From assembly GCF_003255815.1 (NCBI RefSeq), contig NC_037674.1, forward strand, positions 20,109,537 to 20,173,536: a stretch of DNA of 64,000 nucleotides. The letters are read 5' to 3'. Origin of the DNA: Theropithecus gelada (taxonomy: Eukaryota > Chordata > Mammalia > Primates > Cercopithecidae). The notes under the pieces are model-generated. The model worked only from the letters and a program-made list of their open reading frames with translations, was not told the origin of the DNA and did not search any database. Shown in pieces: positions 1-12,999 of the stretch. A program made the translations under genes and the position numbers. Every line of letters begins with the position of its first letter. The stretch's first letter is position 1.

Positions 1-3000
1 GTGCAATGAAATTAGAACTCAGGATTAAGGAACTCAAAACCACACAACTACATGGAAACTGAACAATGTGCTCCTGAGTGACTACTGGGTAAATAACGAT
101 ATTAAGGCAGAAATAAAGAAGTCTTTGAAACCAATGAGAACAAAGACACAACGTACCAGAATCTCTGGGCCACATTTAAAGCAGTGTTTAGAGGGAAATT
201 TATAGAACTAAATGCCTACAAGAGAAAGTAGGAAAGATCTAAAATCAACACCCTAACATCACAATTAAAAGAACTAGAGAAACAAGAGCAAACAAATTCA
301 AAAGCTAGCAGAAGACAAGAAATAACTAAGATCAGAGCAAAACTGAAGGAGATAGAGACAGAAAAACCCTTCAAAAAATCAGTGAATCCAGGAGCTGGTT
401 TTTTGAAAAGATCAATAAAATAGATAGACCACTAGCCAGACTAATAAAGAAGAAAAGAGAGAAGAATAAAATAGACACAATAAAAAATGATAAAGGGGAT
501 ATCACCACTGATCCCACAAAAATACAAATTACCATCAGAGAATACTATAAACACCTCTATGCAAATAAACTAGAAAATCTAGAAGAAATGGATAAATTCC
601 TAGACACATACACCCTCCCAAGACTAAACCAGGAGGAAGTTGAATCCCTGAATAGACCAATAACAAGTTCTGAAATTGAAGCAGTAATGAATAGCCTACT
701 AATCAAAAAAGTCCAGGACCAGATGGACTCACAGCCGAATTCTACCAGAGGTATAATGAGGAACTGGTACCATTCCTTCTGCAACTATTCCAAACAATAG
801 AAAAAGAGAGAATCCTCCCTAACTGATTTTATGAGGCCAGCATCATTGTGATACCAAAACCTGGCAGAGACACAACAAAAAAAGAAAATTTCAAAGGCCA
901 ATATCTCTGATGAACATCGATGTGAAAATCTTCAATAAAATACTGGCAGACCAAATCCAGCAGCACATCAAAAAGCTTATCCATCACGATCAATTCAGCT
1001 TCATCCCTGGGATGCAAGGCTAGTTCGACTTATGCAAATCAGTTAATGTAATCCATCACATAAACAGAACCAATGACAAAAACCACATGATCATCTCAAT
1101 AGATGCAGAAAAGGCCTTCAACAAAATTCAACACCCCTTCATGCTAAAAACTCTCAATAAACTAGGTATTGAGGAATGTATCTCAAAATAATAAGAGCTA
1201 TTTATGACAAACCCACAGCCAATATCATACTGAATGGGCAAAAACTGGAAGCATTCCCCTAGAAAACCAGCACAAGACAAGGATGCCTTCTCTCACCACT
1301 CCTATTCAACATAGTTTTGGAAGTTCTGGCCAGGGCAATCAGGCAAGAGAGAGAAATAAAGGGTATTCAAATAGGAAGAGAGGAAGTCAAATTGTCTCTG
1401 TTTGCAGATGACATGATTGTATATTTAGAAAACCCCATTGTCTCAGCCCAAAATCTCCTTAAGCTGATAAGCAATTTCAGCAAAGTCTCAGGATACACAA
1501 TCAATGTGCAAAAATCACAAGCATTGCTATACACCAATAATAGACAAACAGAGACCCAAATCATGAGTGAACTCCCAGTCACAAATGCTACAAAGAGAAT
1601 TAAATACCTGGGAATCCAACTTACAAGGGAGGTGAAGGACCTCTTCAAGGAGAGCTACAAACCACTGCTCAAGGAAATAAGAGAGGACACAAACAAATGG
1701 AAAATCATTCCATGCTCATGGATAGGAAGAATCAGTATCATGAAAATGACCAAAGTAATTTATAGATTCAATGCTATCCCCATCAAGCTACCATTGACTT
1801 TCTTCACAGAATTAGAAAAAAACTACTTTAAATTTCATATGGAACCAAAAAAGAGCCAAGTCAATCCTAAGCACAAAAAAACAGAGCTGGAGGCATCATG
1901 CTACCTGACTTCAAACTATACTACAAGGCTACAGTAACCAGAACAGCATGGTACTGGTACCAAAACAGATATATAGACCAATGGAACTGAACAGAGGCCT
2001 CAGAAATAACACTACACATCTACAACTATCTGATCTTTGACAAACCTGAGAAAAATAAGCAGTTGGGAAAAGGATTCCCTATTTAATAAATGATGTTGGG
2101 AAGACTGGCTATCCATATGCAGAAAACTGAAACTGGACCCCTTCCTTATACTTTATATACAAAAATTAACTCAAGATGGATTAAATACTTAAATGTAAGA
2201 TCGAATTTAAATAAAAGCACTAGAAGAAAACCTAGGCAATAGCAGTCAGGACATAGGCATGGGCAAAGACTCCATGACTAAAACAACAAAAGCAATGGCA
2301 ACAAAAGCCAAAATTGACAAATGGGATCTAATTAAACTAAAGAGCTTCTGCACAGCAAAAGAAACTGTCATCAGAGTGGACGGGCAACCTACAGAATGGG
2401 AGAAAAATATTGCAACCTATCCATCTGACAAAGGGCTAATATCCAGAATCTACAAAGAACTTAAACAAATTTACAAGAATAAAACAAACAACCCCATCAA
2501 AAAGTGGGTGAAGGATATGAACAGACACTTCTCAAAAGAAGACATTTATGCAGCCAACAAACATATGAAAAAAAGTTCATCATCACTGGTCATTAGAGAA
2601 ATGGAAATCAAAACCACAATGAGATACCATCTCATGCCAGTTAGAATGGCAATCATTAAAAAGTCAGGAAACAACAGATGCTGGAGAGGATGTGGAGAAA
2701 TAAGAATACTTTTACACTGTTGGTGGAAATGTAAATTAGTTCAACCATTGTGGAAGACAGTGCGGTGATTCCTCAAAGATCTTGAACCAGAAGTACCATT
2801 TGACCCAGCAGTCCCATTCCTGGGTATATACCCAAAGGATTATAAATAATTCTACTATAAAGACACATGCACAGGTATGTTTACTGTAGCATTGTTCACA
2901 ATAGCAAAGACTTGGAACCAACCCAAATGCCCATCAATGATAGTCTGGATAAGGAAAATGTGGCACATATACCTCATGGAATACTATGCAGCCATTAAAA

Positions 3001-3350
3001 AGGATGAGTTCATGTCCTTTGCAGGGACATGGATGAAGCTGGACACCATCATTCTTAGCAAACTAACACAACAGAAAACCAAACACTGCATGTTCTCACT
3101 CTCATAAGTGGGACTTGAACAATGAGAACACATGGACACAGGGCGGGGAACATCACACACTAGGGCCTGTTGTGGGGTGGGAGACTAGGGGAGGGATAGC
3201 ATTAGGAGAAATACCTAATGTAGATGACTGGTTGATGGGTGCAGGAAACCACCATGGCATGTGTATACCTGTGTAACAAACCTGTACGTTCTGCACAAGT
3301 ATCCCAGAACTTAAACTATAATAATAAAAAAGAAATCTCAAAACTACTAA
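1..3350 (+). mobile_element. L1 retrotransposon, 5'-truncated by the window, decayed ORF2 and 3' UTR
   Basis: ORF2 fragments in several frames, including the reverse-transcriptase core with FADD (in LSLFADDMIVYLEN, near 1400), and the cysteine-rich C-terminal part (near 2660-2760). Ends with the familiar 3' UTR (cacatggacacaggg, gggcctgttgtggggtggg near 3130-3180) and a short A-rich tail near 3330. Multiple stops and frameshifts make it inactive. It continues upstream of base 1. Confidence 0.93.
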
Positions 3351-3369
3351 AAGAAAATATGTGAATGTT

Positions 3370-3660
3370 GGCCAAGCATGGTGTCTCACGCCTGTAATCC
3401 CAGCACTTTGTGAGGCTGAGGCGGGCGGATCACCTGAGGTCGGAAGTTCGAGACTAGCCTGACCAACATGGAGAAACCCCATCTCTACTAAAAATACAAC
3501 ATTAGCTGGGCATGGTGGCACATTCCTGAAATCCCAGCTACTTGGGAGGCTGAGGCAGGAGAATTGCTTGAACCTGGGAGGCAGAGGTTGCCGTGAGCCG
3601 AGATCATGCCATTGCACTCCAGCCTGGGCAACAAGAGGGAAACTACATCTCAAAAAGAAG
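3370..3660 (+). repeat. Alu (AluS-type)
   Basis: Full-length head (ggccaagcatggtgtctcacgcc), both monomers, short tail. It sits directly after the L1 3' end. Confidence 0.93.
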
Positions 3661-3806
3661 AAGTGAGTGTTTTCTAAGTGTAAAGAGGGACCTTCTAACT
3701 ATCACCTCAAATCCATAGGCTATGAAGGGTGGCTGACAAATTTGTTTACATAAAAATTTAAGATTGCTGAGTGGCAAATATAAAACCATATATAAAGCCA
3801 AAATAA

Positions 3807-4093
3807 CTTTTTTTTTTGAGACTGGGTTTCACTGTGTTGCCAAGGCTGGAGGGCAGTAGCACAGTCACAGCTCACTGCAGCCTCCACCTCCTGGGCTCAA
3901 GTGATCTCCCACCTCAGCTTCCCAAGTAGCTGGGGCCACAGGCACACACCACCATGCCTGGCCTTTAAAAATTTTTTTTGGTAGAAACAGTCTCACTATG
4001 TTGTCTAGGCTGGTCTTGAACTCCTGAGCTCAAGTGATCCTCCCACCTTGGCTTCCCAAAGTGCTGGGATTACAGTCCTGAGCCACCATGCCT
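3807..4093 (-). repeat. Alu, old (AluJ-like)
   Basis: Starts with the tail as T-run, then gagactgggtttcactgtg; diverged. Inverted relative to the Alu at 3370. Confidence 0.9.
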
Positions 4094-4841
4094 TTATTTT
4101 TATCTGGTAATCTTAAATTTACCTTTGAAAGTCATTAAAAAAAACTTATGGTTAAAAATTCTTTTTGTTGTTTCTGAAGATATTAAGAGCTCAGAAAAAG
4201 AGATATTTATGTTAAGTTCAGAGCTTTTTAGCAATAGCTCCTTCACAACTGCTTGTTATCACATATTATCCAATCAGTAACCATGTGAAAATTAACATAA
4301 TGCTGTTGACAGATAACATAAAAATAAGTTTGCTATTTTCTCTGACATTTACTTTAAAAATCCTATACTTTAGTTAAGTGCGAATGTCTGTTAACACAGA
4401 ATGTCTGTGTCCTTATGGAGACTGAGAAATCTTTGACCGTACTTTTTACTTTTTCAAATAGAAAAACTGTCCTGATTTAAATAATAATTTATATTTGTAT
4501 TTTTAATTAATTATAAAAATATGAGGTTTGGGGAATATAGGCTAAGTGTATAAAACTACTATTTTTGTTTACTGATATTTTATGTTAAAATATATTTGGT
4601 TATAAAAAACCCAAAAATGTTATTGTTTCTCAAAACTATGCCTCTATTTACATTACAGGAAAGGTGCACATGTAGACAGAGAAAAGTTGAGATTTTGTCT
4701 ACCAAACCTATGTTCAATCCATAATCAGGTAATTGTCAGATGATTTATAACGTAACATAAAAAGATTTTCTGTGATTAATCTATAATTGCTACATTTACA
4801 GAGAAACTTCTAGGTAGGATAAACTTTTAAAACAGATTGTG
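4094..4841. other. Gene-free AT-rich sequence
   Basis: No open frame, splice-like structure or recognisable repeat; low-complexity A/T stretches. Confidence 0.6.
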
Positions 4842-5148
4842 GCCAGGCATGGTGTCTCATGCCTGTAATCCCGGTACTTTGGGAGGCCAAGGCAGGTGGA
4901 TCACTTGAGGTCAGGAGTTCGAGACCAGCCTCACCAACATAGCAAAAACCCGACTCTACTGAAAAACAAGTTATGGGTATGGTGGCATGTTCCTGTAATC
5001 CCAGTTCCTTGGGAGGCTGAGGCACAAGAATTGCTTGAACCCGGGAGGCGGAGGTTGCAGTGAGCTGAGAACACGGCACCACTGCACTCCATCCAGCTTG
5101 AGCCATAGAGTGAGACTCTGTCTCAAATAAATAAATAAAATAAAAAAA
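4842..5148 (+). repeat. Alu
   Basis: Head ggccaggcatggtgtctcatgcc; A-rich tail with taaataaa units. Confidence 0.93.
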
Positions 5149-5161
5149 TATATAAAGTAAA

Positions 5162-5270
5162 GCTGGGCATGGTGGTGCGTACCTGTAGTACCATCTACTC
5201 AGGAGGCTAAGACAAGGCCAGCCTAGGCAACATAAAGAGACTCTGTCTCAAATAAATAGATAAATAAATA
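5162..5270 (+). repeat. Alu fragment with internal deletion
   Basis: Starts gctgggcatggtggtgcgtacctg and ends ctctgtctcaaataaatagataaataaat; only about one monomer remains. Confidence 0.8.
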
Positions 5271-6625
5271 AGATACAAAGTAAAACAAGGAGATACAATT
5301 GGTGATAATGACCAGCTGGGGAAGAGTGTGGGGAGATAAGTATCTTCCTTATTTTATAAAGGGAGGGTAACCTGGTACAAAGACTCTGGAGGCAGTTTCA
5401 CAGTGTATAGGCTGAATTATAATAGGGAAAACCTGCGAACATCCTCAATACAGGATTAGGTAAAAATGTATGGCATGTTTATATAATGAAATACTGTGAA
5501 CACATGAAAAAACAATATAGATCTCTATTATAGAAATAGATATACTGTCCATGATAAATGGTTAAATAAAAAGCAGTTTGCAGAGAAATCTCTGCACAAT
5601 GATTGCATCTTTGTAAACATATATATTCATATTCATATCTGTATATGGATAGACAAAGAATAAACAATGCACTAGCAGTGGTTATGTTTGATTTATAGAA
5701 TAACAGGTAATTTAAATGGTTATCTTTATCCTTACCTATATTGTCTGAAGTTTTCATAATGGCCATGAATTTTATAATTAGAAAAAATAAAGCTATGTGG
5801 ATAAGGTTTGTAAAATAGCAAACAAAAAATACCCCAAAGACAAACAAAAAGAAAAAAAAAAAAACAACCCAGCTCTGTTGGCACCTGCATCACAGTCTAA
5901 AGGATAAAGTTCACATTCTTTACCTTGACACTAAGGTCTTCTGCAGGCTCTTCCTGATAGGGCTAATTTCTGGTATCGTAATCTATTTATAGCCTATAAC
6001 CAGAGCCTATCAGCTCACCAGAGGAGGAACATTCCCCAGTGCTGAGGAGCTAGCAGGCACTCAGTAAAGAATCCTTGAATGACTGTGGTGAACACTGAGA
6101 TCAGATGGAGAGGTTGGGGCCAGGTTGTGGAGGCATTTAGGCCAGGCTAAGAAGAAGAAAGCCAAAACCTTGGGATATCTTTGTCTTGGGGGCTGGAGGC
6201 CCCTCTTGTTACTTTTATTCCTCTTCAACACTGGCAACAGCAGGTAGAGCAGGAGTGGTCTGGCCCATTTGGAGCCTGGCATCTGAGAAATGGCCCAGAA
6301 ATGGCAGCACTGGCAGGACTCAGGCCTGTGATTCTCATGTGATGTGCTGGGCCCGCATCACTGGGGCTAACTCAGCTCGGTTTGTGGCAGTGATAGGAGG
6401 GGTACACTAGGGCTCCTGACCAAACCAGGCTTCAGCAAAACTCGTACCTTCCTCAACTATGGAGCTGATGATAACCTGCCTCCAACATGAGTGTGCTCAG
6501 AATGCTCTGTGTGGCCAGAGCCTAGTTAACCAATAGGTAAACTTGACTTGGAAGAGCCAAATATTTATAATGAATTAAGCTCCTAGAAACCAAGGCCAAA
6601 TTGTCCATGATTCTGGAAAAAGGGG
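5271..6625. other. Gene-free sequence
   Basis: No coding region supported. The part near 5480-5820 has the look of a very old interspersed repeat, which I cannot assign. The rest appears unique. Confidence 0.5.
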
Positions 6626-6627
6626 AA

Positions 6628-7108
6628 GAACTAATTTTCTATTGCTGCTGTAACTAATTTCCAAAAACTTGGTGGCTTAAGAAAACAGTTTATCATCTTG
6701 TATTTCTGTAGCTCAGAAGTCCAACACAAATTTCATGTGGCTAAAAACCAATGTGGCAGCAGAGCAGCATTCCTTTCTGGAGACTCTATGGGAGAACTCA
6801 TGTCTTTGGCTTTTCCTCCTTCTAGAGGCCGCCTGCATCCCTTGATTCATGGCCTGTTCCTTCATCTCCAAAGCCAGCTTGTGGCATCTCTGACCATTCT
6901 TCTGCAGTCACATCTCCCTCTGACTACTGTCAGGAAAAGTTCTCTGCTTTTAAGGACCTCTGTGATTACACTGGGCGTACCCAAATAATTCCTGATAATC
7001 TCCTTGTTTAAAGGTCCTCAACCTTAATTACATCTGCAAAAATCCCTTATACCATGTAAAGTAATCTTTCCTCAGGTTCTGGGGCATTATTTTGCCTACC
7101 ACAAGGCA
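6628..7108 (+). repeat. Interspersed repeat, family not assigned
   Basis: The stretch from cattgctgctgtaact-like sequence through cttctagaggccgcctgcat to ttttgcctaccacaaggca follows a high-copy primate repeat whose name I cannot give with certainty. An incidental 96-codon frame here is not a gene. Confidence 0.5.
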
Positions 7109-7126
7109 TGATATAGAGAAAAGTCC

Positions 7127-7454
7127 AAAAAAGTTTTGTTTTGTTTTGTTTTGTTTTTTTTGAGACAGAGTCTTGCTCTGTCTCCCAGGCTGGAGCGCGA
7201 TGGCGTGATCTCAGCTCACTGCAACCTCAACTCACTTCAGTCGAACTTCAAGCGGTTTCCTGCCTCAGCCTCCCAAGTAGCTGGGATTACAGGCATGTGC
7301 CACCATGCTCAGATAAATTTTCTTGTATTTTTAGTAGAGACAGGGTTTCACCATGTTGGCCAGGCTGGTCTCGAACTCCTGACCTCAGGTGATCTGCCAT
7401 CCTTGGCCTCCCATGGTGCTGGATTTACAGGCGTGATCCACCACACCCAGCCTA
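7127..7454 (-). repeat. Alu
   Basis: TTTTG-rich tail, gagacagagtcttgctctg, ends caccacacccagcc. Confidence 0.93.
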
Positions 7455-8425
7455 AAAATGTTAATAATTAGAAGCCAGGTCTGTATCAAATGACATGGAA
7501 AATATCAATATTTTATTACATTAAGATAAGCAAATTCAATGAATATACATACAAAATAATCCCAATTTTGTGGAACCCTTCCTTTCCCCCTACTAAACTC
7601 TGAGTTATGTGCTGACCGAGCCACCTCCTGCCTGTCATGGCCTGGTTTCTGGGGATAGATGGTGGAACCCACCTTACCCACTCACACTTGCAGAATGTTG
7701 GATGAGCAGAGGGGCAGTCCCACCTCAGGTTTTGCTGTCAGTGGTCATTAAATAGATTTTTGGCTAATTTGACATATGATAAATTGTCTTTTAGCAAACT
7801 CATTTGTGGCAAGTTGATCCACAGTTAAAACAAAAATAGTGATGATAAGAAATAATGAAATAAAAACAGTCACAGCTTTTTCCTCTCTGAAGTCCCCTCT
7901 CTGTCATTAGAGAGAGAGCTGTTTTCCTTTTTATTTTGCCTATTAAACTTCTGCTCCTAAACTCCCTGTGTGTGTCTGTCTCCTAAATTTTCCTGGCATG
8001 AGACGACAAACCCTGAGTATTTACCCCAGTCAACATAGCCACTTCTTATTGAGCACCTCATCCAGGATACCAAAGTACAGCATTCATCGAAACGAGTTAA
8101 GGAAACTTACAAGCTTTTGCCTACATTTTACACTAACCCTGCTTATTCCTGTGAATCAAGTGATGACCTGCAACTTGGAAGAAACAAAAAGGGATGGCAA
8201 CATCTGGTGGAGGCAAACCACTGTTACGACCCATTGGAATGGCTGACAGCAATCAAACTCCAAATGGTGCTGCAGACAGAACCAAGCATGGACATGCCTA
8301 TCTTCCAAGGACCTTTAGATCAACCCCAGGAGGAGCCTTAGCTGCTGTTGCCCATACAATGCCCCTTTTCAGCATGAAGTGGCCAGAAAGAGTCATCATC
8401 CAACACCCCCTAAAAGCAGTTAGGG

Positions 8426-8645
8426 AGACCATACTGGTCAACATGGTGAAACCCGGTCTCTACTAAAAGTACAAAAAAATTAGCTGGGCTTGTTGGCACA
8501 CGCCTGTAGTCCCAGCTACTTGGGAGGCTGAGGCAGGAGAATCACTTGAACTCGGGTGGTGGAGGCTGCAGTGAGCCGAGATCGCACCATTGCACTCCAG
8601 CCAGGTGACAGAGCAAGACTCTGTCTCAAAAAAAAAAAAAAAAAA
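8426..8645 (+). repeat. 5'-truncated Alu inside the retroviral remnant
   Basis: Begins inside the left monomer (gagaccatactggtcaacatgg) and ends in an A-run. Flanked by aaaagcagttaggg (8412-8425) and aaaaggcagttaggg (about 8642-8656), a clean target duplication. Confidence 0.9.
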
Positions 8646-8678
8646 GGCAGTTAGGGTTGCCACTCCAGAGGGGGGAAT

Positions 8679-9154
8679 GATACAGGAGTTAAGAAGAAAT
8701 TAATTAGGGTATAGAAGTTTTCCTTTTAATGAAAAGCAGCCCCAAATTATTTTCCTTTCTAACAAAGAGCAGCCTGTAAAATTGAGCTGCAGACACAGAT
8801 GCCCGCAGTTGTGCCAATCATGTTCAAGATGCTGGCTCCATCTTCCCTTCTCTCTGTCAGCCACTTGTACAGTATGGACAGACGAGATGGAGCCGGCCAA
8901 GGGGAAAGTTCATCTGCATAGTAAGATTAGGGTGGGCTGGCCAGCCTTCCTGCCATGCTCTGTAAATGTCATACCCGATGGAACCAATCTGTGAGCCCTG
9001 CGTAAATCAGACACTGCCTCCTAAAGCCTGACTATAAAATCCGGGGCATCGGCTGCCAGCCGGCCTTTTCCTCAGAAGTTCCCTCTCTCTCACTAGAGAG
9101 AGAGCTATTTTCTTTTCTCTTTCTTTTGCTTATTAAACCTCGACTCCTAAACTC
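8679..9154 (+). repeat. 3' LTR (U3-R) of the retroviral remnant
   Basis: Follows the polypurine tract (agaggggggaa). Contains TATA (9033-9039) and the polyadenylation signal ATTAAA (9132-9137) and stops at the end of R, without U5. The R region matches 7876-7960. Confidence 0.65.
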
Positions 9155-9179
9155 AAAACAAAAACAAACACAGTCACAA

Positions 9180-10546
9180 GCCCACCAAGTTCTGTTTACT
9201 CCTGTGGCCTTGCCTGCTCCTTCTGTGTCAATGATGGATCTGTGGACACCTCTCTTACCATTTTGTGCTGTTTATTTTGTTTTAAATTTCTGATTCTTTA
9301 CCAAATAATTCTTCCTGGTTTCCTCACAGTTGTTTTAGGGGAAGAGTTCAGAAAGATCCAAACCACCAGAGTACTCTCTGAGAGCACCTGATTGGAAGCA
9401 GGTCTAATAGTGTCGGGGGCAGCCAGAAAGGACCCCACACTAACTGGCCAGAGGCAAGTGTCAGCTCCACAAGCTGCAAAGTAGGAAGCTATGAGTGAGA
9501 AGAATTTGTCAAAAGGGAAAAAGAATATTTGGAGGAGAATGTGCGTTTTTAATAGTGCTGCACGGAATTCAAGGCAAAATAGAAAATATCCAGGTTAGAA
9601 TTCCGCAGTTTTAAGTAGGAACTGAGATGAAGAGCCAAGTACTGTACCTACAAGGGAAAACATCCCTAAAGGAGGCTATGCCAGTAATTTAGTAACTGGG
9701 TATAATTTTCTCCAGGGGAAATTCTGGGTCTGTCCTACTACTGCCACACAATTTAAGAGATTTTGGCTTCAACATTTACCTAATCCATTTCTGCATCCAA
9801 GCTGACAGGTGATGCTACCTCTGATTCCTTTTATGCTTTTAGTGGGCTTATAATTAAGGATGAATAATACATTTAAAACTATGGTTATTACTGGGAGAGG
9901 ATTTGGGAGAAATTAGGATTTTTATATTTCTGTACTTGATTTTTTGTATCAAGTTTATATAATTTTCCCAGTAAAAATAAATTGGCATCTGATAGACTGC
10001 AATGGTTACACACAAGCCTGTGAGACAGGTTCTCTGCCCACCGGATACTTTAACTCTCAACTTTTGTCTTTCCATTCATTGTCCTTCAAATAAAGATAAT
10101 AGTACTTGCCTCATACGGATCTTGGGAGATTTTTTCCCCCTCCAAGGTATGGTGTCTGACTTAGTAACTGCCAATTTAAAAAAAATCTCCCTTTTTGTGT
10201 TCTGTTTGTTTTGGGCCTGTTGCCCATTATGCAACAGCTCTCAAATCTGAAAAGTCAGGCTGAACATCTTAGGTAGTTGCTCACCAATTAATTATTGGGC
10301 TGATTTTAATTACAGATTGGAATCTCCTGGTGGGCAGGGTCTGGCGTCTTCTGCTTTGAATTCCTTATAAGTACTTACATTTGCCACAAAGCCCTCACTC
10401 AACCAAAATTTGCTGAATTTAAAAGAATTAACACATAAGATTGAAGATTTTGAGTTCCAAAACAGATTTAACCAGGAGGTACTTTGGAGCAGGTAGCAAT
10501 CTTCAAACTCCTTAAATTATACCATTTAACAATGGTTTTGTTTTAA
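9180..10546. other. Gene-free sequence
   Basis: No convincing coding exon or recognisable repeat. Short frames in this stretch have no domain features. Confidence 0.5.
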
Positions 10547-10727
10547 CTCTCTCCTCCTCCTCCTTTCTTCTTTTTCTCCTCCTCCTGTCTTCTTTTTCTC
10601 CTCCTCCTTCCTCTTCCTCTTCCTCCTTCTCCCTTTTCTTCTTTCTTCTTCCTCCTACTCACCGTACTTCCTTCTTTTTCTTTCTTCTTCCTCCTTCTTT
10701 TCCCTCCTTCTTCCTCCTTCTCCTTTT
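10547..10727. repeat. Polypyrimidine tract (CTT/CCT-rich)
   Basis: About 180 bases almost entirely C and T on the + strand (tcctcctcctcctttcttc and similar units), with only a few purines. Confidence 0.95.
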
Positions 10728-10826
10728 TGACAAATCAAGTGAAGCAGTGAAAGTGGAGAAGGAACAAAGAAATCTGTGACTGTGATGAATTAGTTGTAAA
10801 CACCACTGTACTTGGACCAACCTTAA

Positions 10827-10835
<9 letters not shown>

Positions 10836-10857
<22 letters not shown>

Positions 10858-11140
10858 TTGAGACGGAGTCTTGCTCTGTCGCCCAGGCTGGAGTGCAGTG
10901 GCCGGATCTCAGCTCACTGCAAGCTCCGCCTCCCGGGTTCCCGCCATTCTCCTGCCTCAGCCTCCCGAGTAGCTGGGACTACAGGCGCCTGCCACCTCGC
11001 CCGGCTTGTTTTTTGTAGTTTTAGTAGAGAGGGGGTTTCACTGTGTTCACCAGGAAGGTCTCGATCTCCTGACCTCGTGATCCGCCCGTCTCGGCCTCCC
11101 AAAGTGCTGGGATTACAGGCTTGAGCCACCGCGCCCGGCC
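10836..11140 (-). repeat. Young AluY, Old World monkey-type
   Basis: Long T-run, then a near-consensus body with gccacctcgcccggct, tccgcccgtctcgg and aggcttgagccaccgcgcccggcc. Flanked by aattttcttc on both sides (about 10825 and 11141). Confidence 0.95.
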
Positions 11141-11149
11141 AATTTTCTT

Positions 11150-11384
11150 CTTTATAGTTTTTAGTATGATCCAATTTTCCATCATGTGCATATATTAGTT
11201 TTATAAAGGGAAAACAGCAAATGTCAGTTTAAAAAAATAACATGACACATCTTGGTGCTGGTTGCTCTGTATCTCCTTCCCCTCACCTTCTCATTTGCTT
11301 CTATTCTTGCCTTGGTCTCCAAAGCCTCCCAATTACTTCTTATGGATCCCTTCTCGGAAAGTGCCCAGAGTTATTTTCTAGCAG
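11150..11384. other. Gene-free sequence
   Basis: No repeat or gene recognised. Frames of 60-86 codons here overlap a MIR and are not supported. Confidence 0.5.
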
Positions 11385-11530
11385 AAAGATTGAGGCCTTT
11401 GGAATCCACCAGACCAAGATTTGAATCCCAGCTCAGTGAAATCATGGGAAGTATCTTACCTCTCTGCATCTCAGTCTCCTTATCTGTAAAGGAAATAACA
11501 CCTACCTTCTAGTTTGTTGTGTAGTTTGGG
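11385..11530 (+). repeat. MIR (ancient tRNA-derived SINE)
   Basis: Contains the conserved MIR core (gatttgaatcccagctcagtg ... tctcagtctccttatctgtaaa ... aataacacctacc). Confidence 0.85.
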
Positions 11531-11559
11531 TCAGCAGCTTTCCCACTTTATTTTTTATT

Positions 11560-11692
11560 ATTATTTTAAAAAATTGAGATGGGGCTCTTGCTATGTTACC
11601 TAGGCTGGTCACAAACTCATGGGCTCAAGTGATCCTTCTGCTTCAGCCTCCTAAGTAGCTGGGTCTACAGGTGCATACCAGCATGCCTGGCT
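11560..11692 (-). repeat. Alu monomer (FLAM/FRAM-like)
   Basis: A single diverged monomer (gagatggggctcttgctatg ... accagcatgcctggc). Confidence 0.8.
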
Positions 11693-12999
11693 TTGTCCTT
11701 TTGTTTAATTTTTTAAAATTTTTTATTTTCTCTCTTTAAATTTTTTTAATTTTAATTTTATTTTTAATTTTCATGGGTATATAGTGGGGGTGTGTATATA
11801 TATATATGAAGTACACGAGATCTTTTGATACAGGTATAATAATCACATCAGGGAAAATGGTGTATCCCTTACCCCAAGCATTTATCCTTTCTTTGTGCTA
11901 CAAATAATCCAATTATACCCTTTTAGTTATTTTTACTATACAATAAAGTGTTGACACTAGTCACCCTGTTGTGCTATCAAATACCAGATCTTATTCATTC
12001 TATCTAATTATATTTTTGTATCCATTAACCATTTCTTCTGCTCCCTCCCCCCACTACTCTTCCCAGCCTCTGGTAACCATTATTCTACTCTCTATTTCCA
12101 TGAATTCTGTTGCTTTAATTTTTAGCTCCCACAAAGAAGAACATGCAAACCTTGTCTTTCTATGCCTGGCTTACTTTACTTAACATAATGACCTCCAGTT
12201 CCATCCATATTGTTGCAAATGATAAGAATTCACCCTTTATGATGGCCAAACACACTCCATTGTGTATGTGTACCACATGTTCTTTATCCATTCATCTGTT
12301 GATGGACACTTAGGTTGCTTCCAAATCTTGACTATTTTGAATAGTGCTGCAATAAACATGAAAATGCAGATATCTCTTCGATATACTGATTTTCTTTCTT
12401 TTGAGTATATACCTAGGAGTAGGATTGCTGGATCATATGGTAGTTCTATTTTTAGTTTTTTGAGGAACCTCCAAGCTGTTCTCCATAGTGGGTATACTAA
12501 TTTCCATTCCCACCAACAGTGTATGAGGGTTCCCCTTTTCTCCACATCCTCACCAGCATTCGTTATTGTCTGTCTTTTGGATAAAAACCATTTTAATGAG
12601 GGTAAAGTGCTATCTCATTGTAGTTTTGATTTGCATTTGTCTGATGATCAATGATGGTGAGCACCTTCTCAGATACGTGTTTGCCATTTGTATGTCTTCT
12701 TTTGAGAAATGCCTATTCAGATCTTTTGCCCATTTAAAAAATTGGATTAGTAGATTTTTTCCTATAGAGTTGTTTGAGCTTATTATATATTTTTATTATT
12801 AATCCTTGTGAGATGGATTTGTTTGTAAATATTTGCTCCCATTCTGTGGGCTGTCTCTTCTCTTTGTTGTTTGTTTCCTTTGCTTTGCAGAAGCTTTTAA
12901 GGGTATTACTCAATAAATTTTTGCCCAGTCTAATATCCTGGAGAGTTTCCCCAATGTTTTCTTTTAGCAGTTTCATAGCTTGAGGTCTTAGATTTAAGT

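Larger units (their letters stand above)
7862..9179 (+). mobile_element. Endogenous retrovirus remnant with the structure of a reverse-transcribed mRNA (R-U5 ... U3-R-A tail)
   Basis: The 5' end has only R and U5 (7876-about 8035). It begins at ctttttcctctctgaag, matching the point 31 bases after the TATA element (tataaaa, 9033) inside the 3' LTR (ccttttcctcagaag at 9064). About 0.6 kb of internal sequence follows, with an Alu at 8426-8645, a purine tract (8667-8678) and a 3' LTR of U3 and R. It ends after ATTAAA (9132) with an A-rich tail (9155-9169). Flanks share acagtcaca (7866-7874, 9170-9178). A direct provirus would have full LTRs at both ends. No intact viral frame remains. Class I (gammaretrovirus-like) is a guess from LTR style; family not assigned. 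Confidence 0.65.

Noticed and set aside
1317..1937. 206-codon frame with reverse-transcriptase similarity
   Set aside because: A fragment of decayed L1 ORF2, covered by the L1 entry and not a separate gene.
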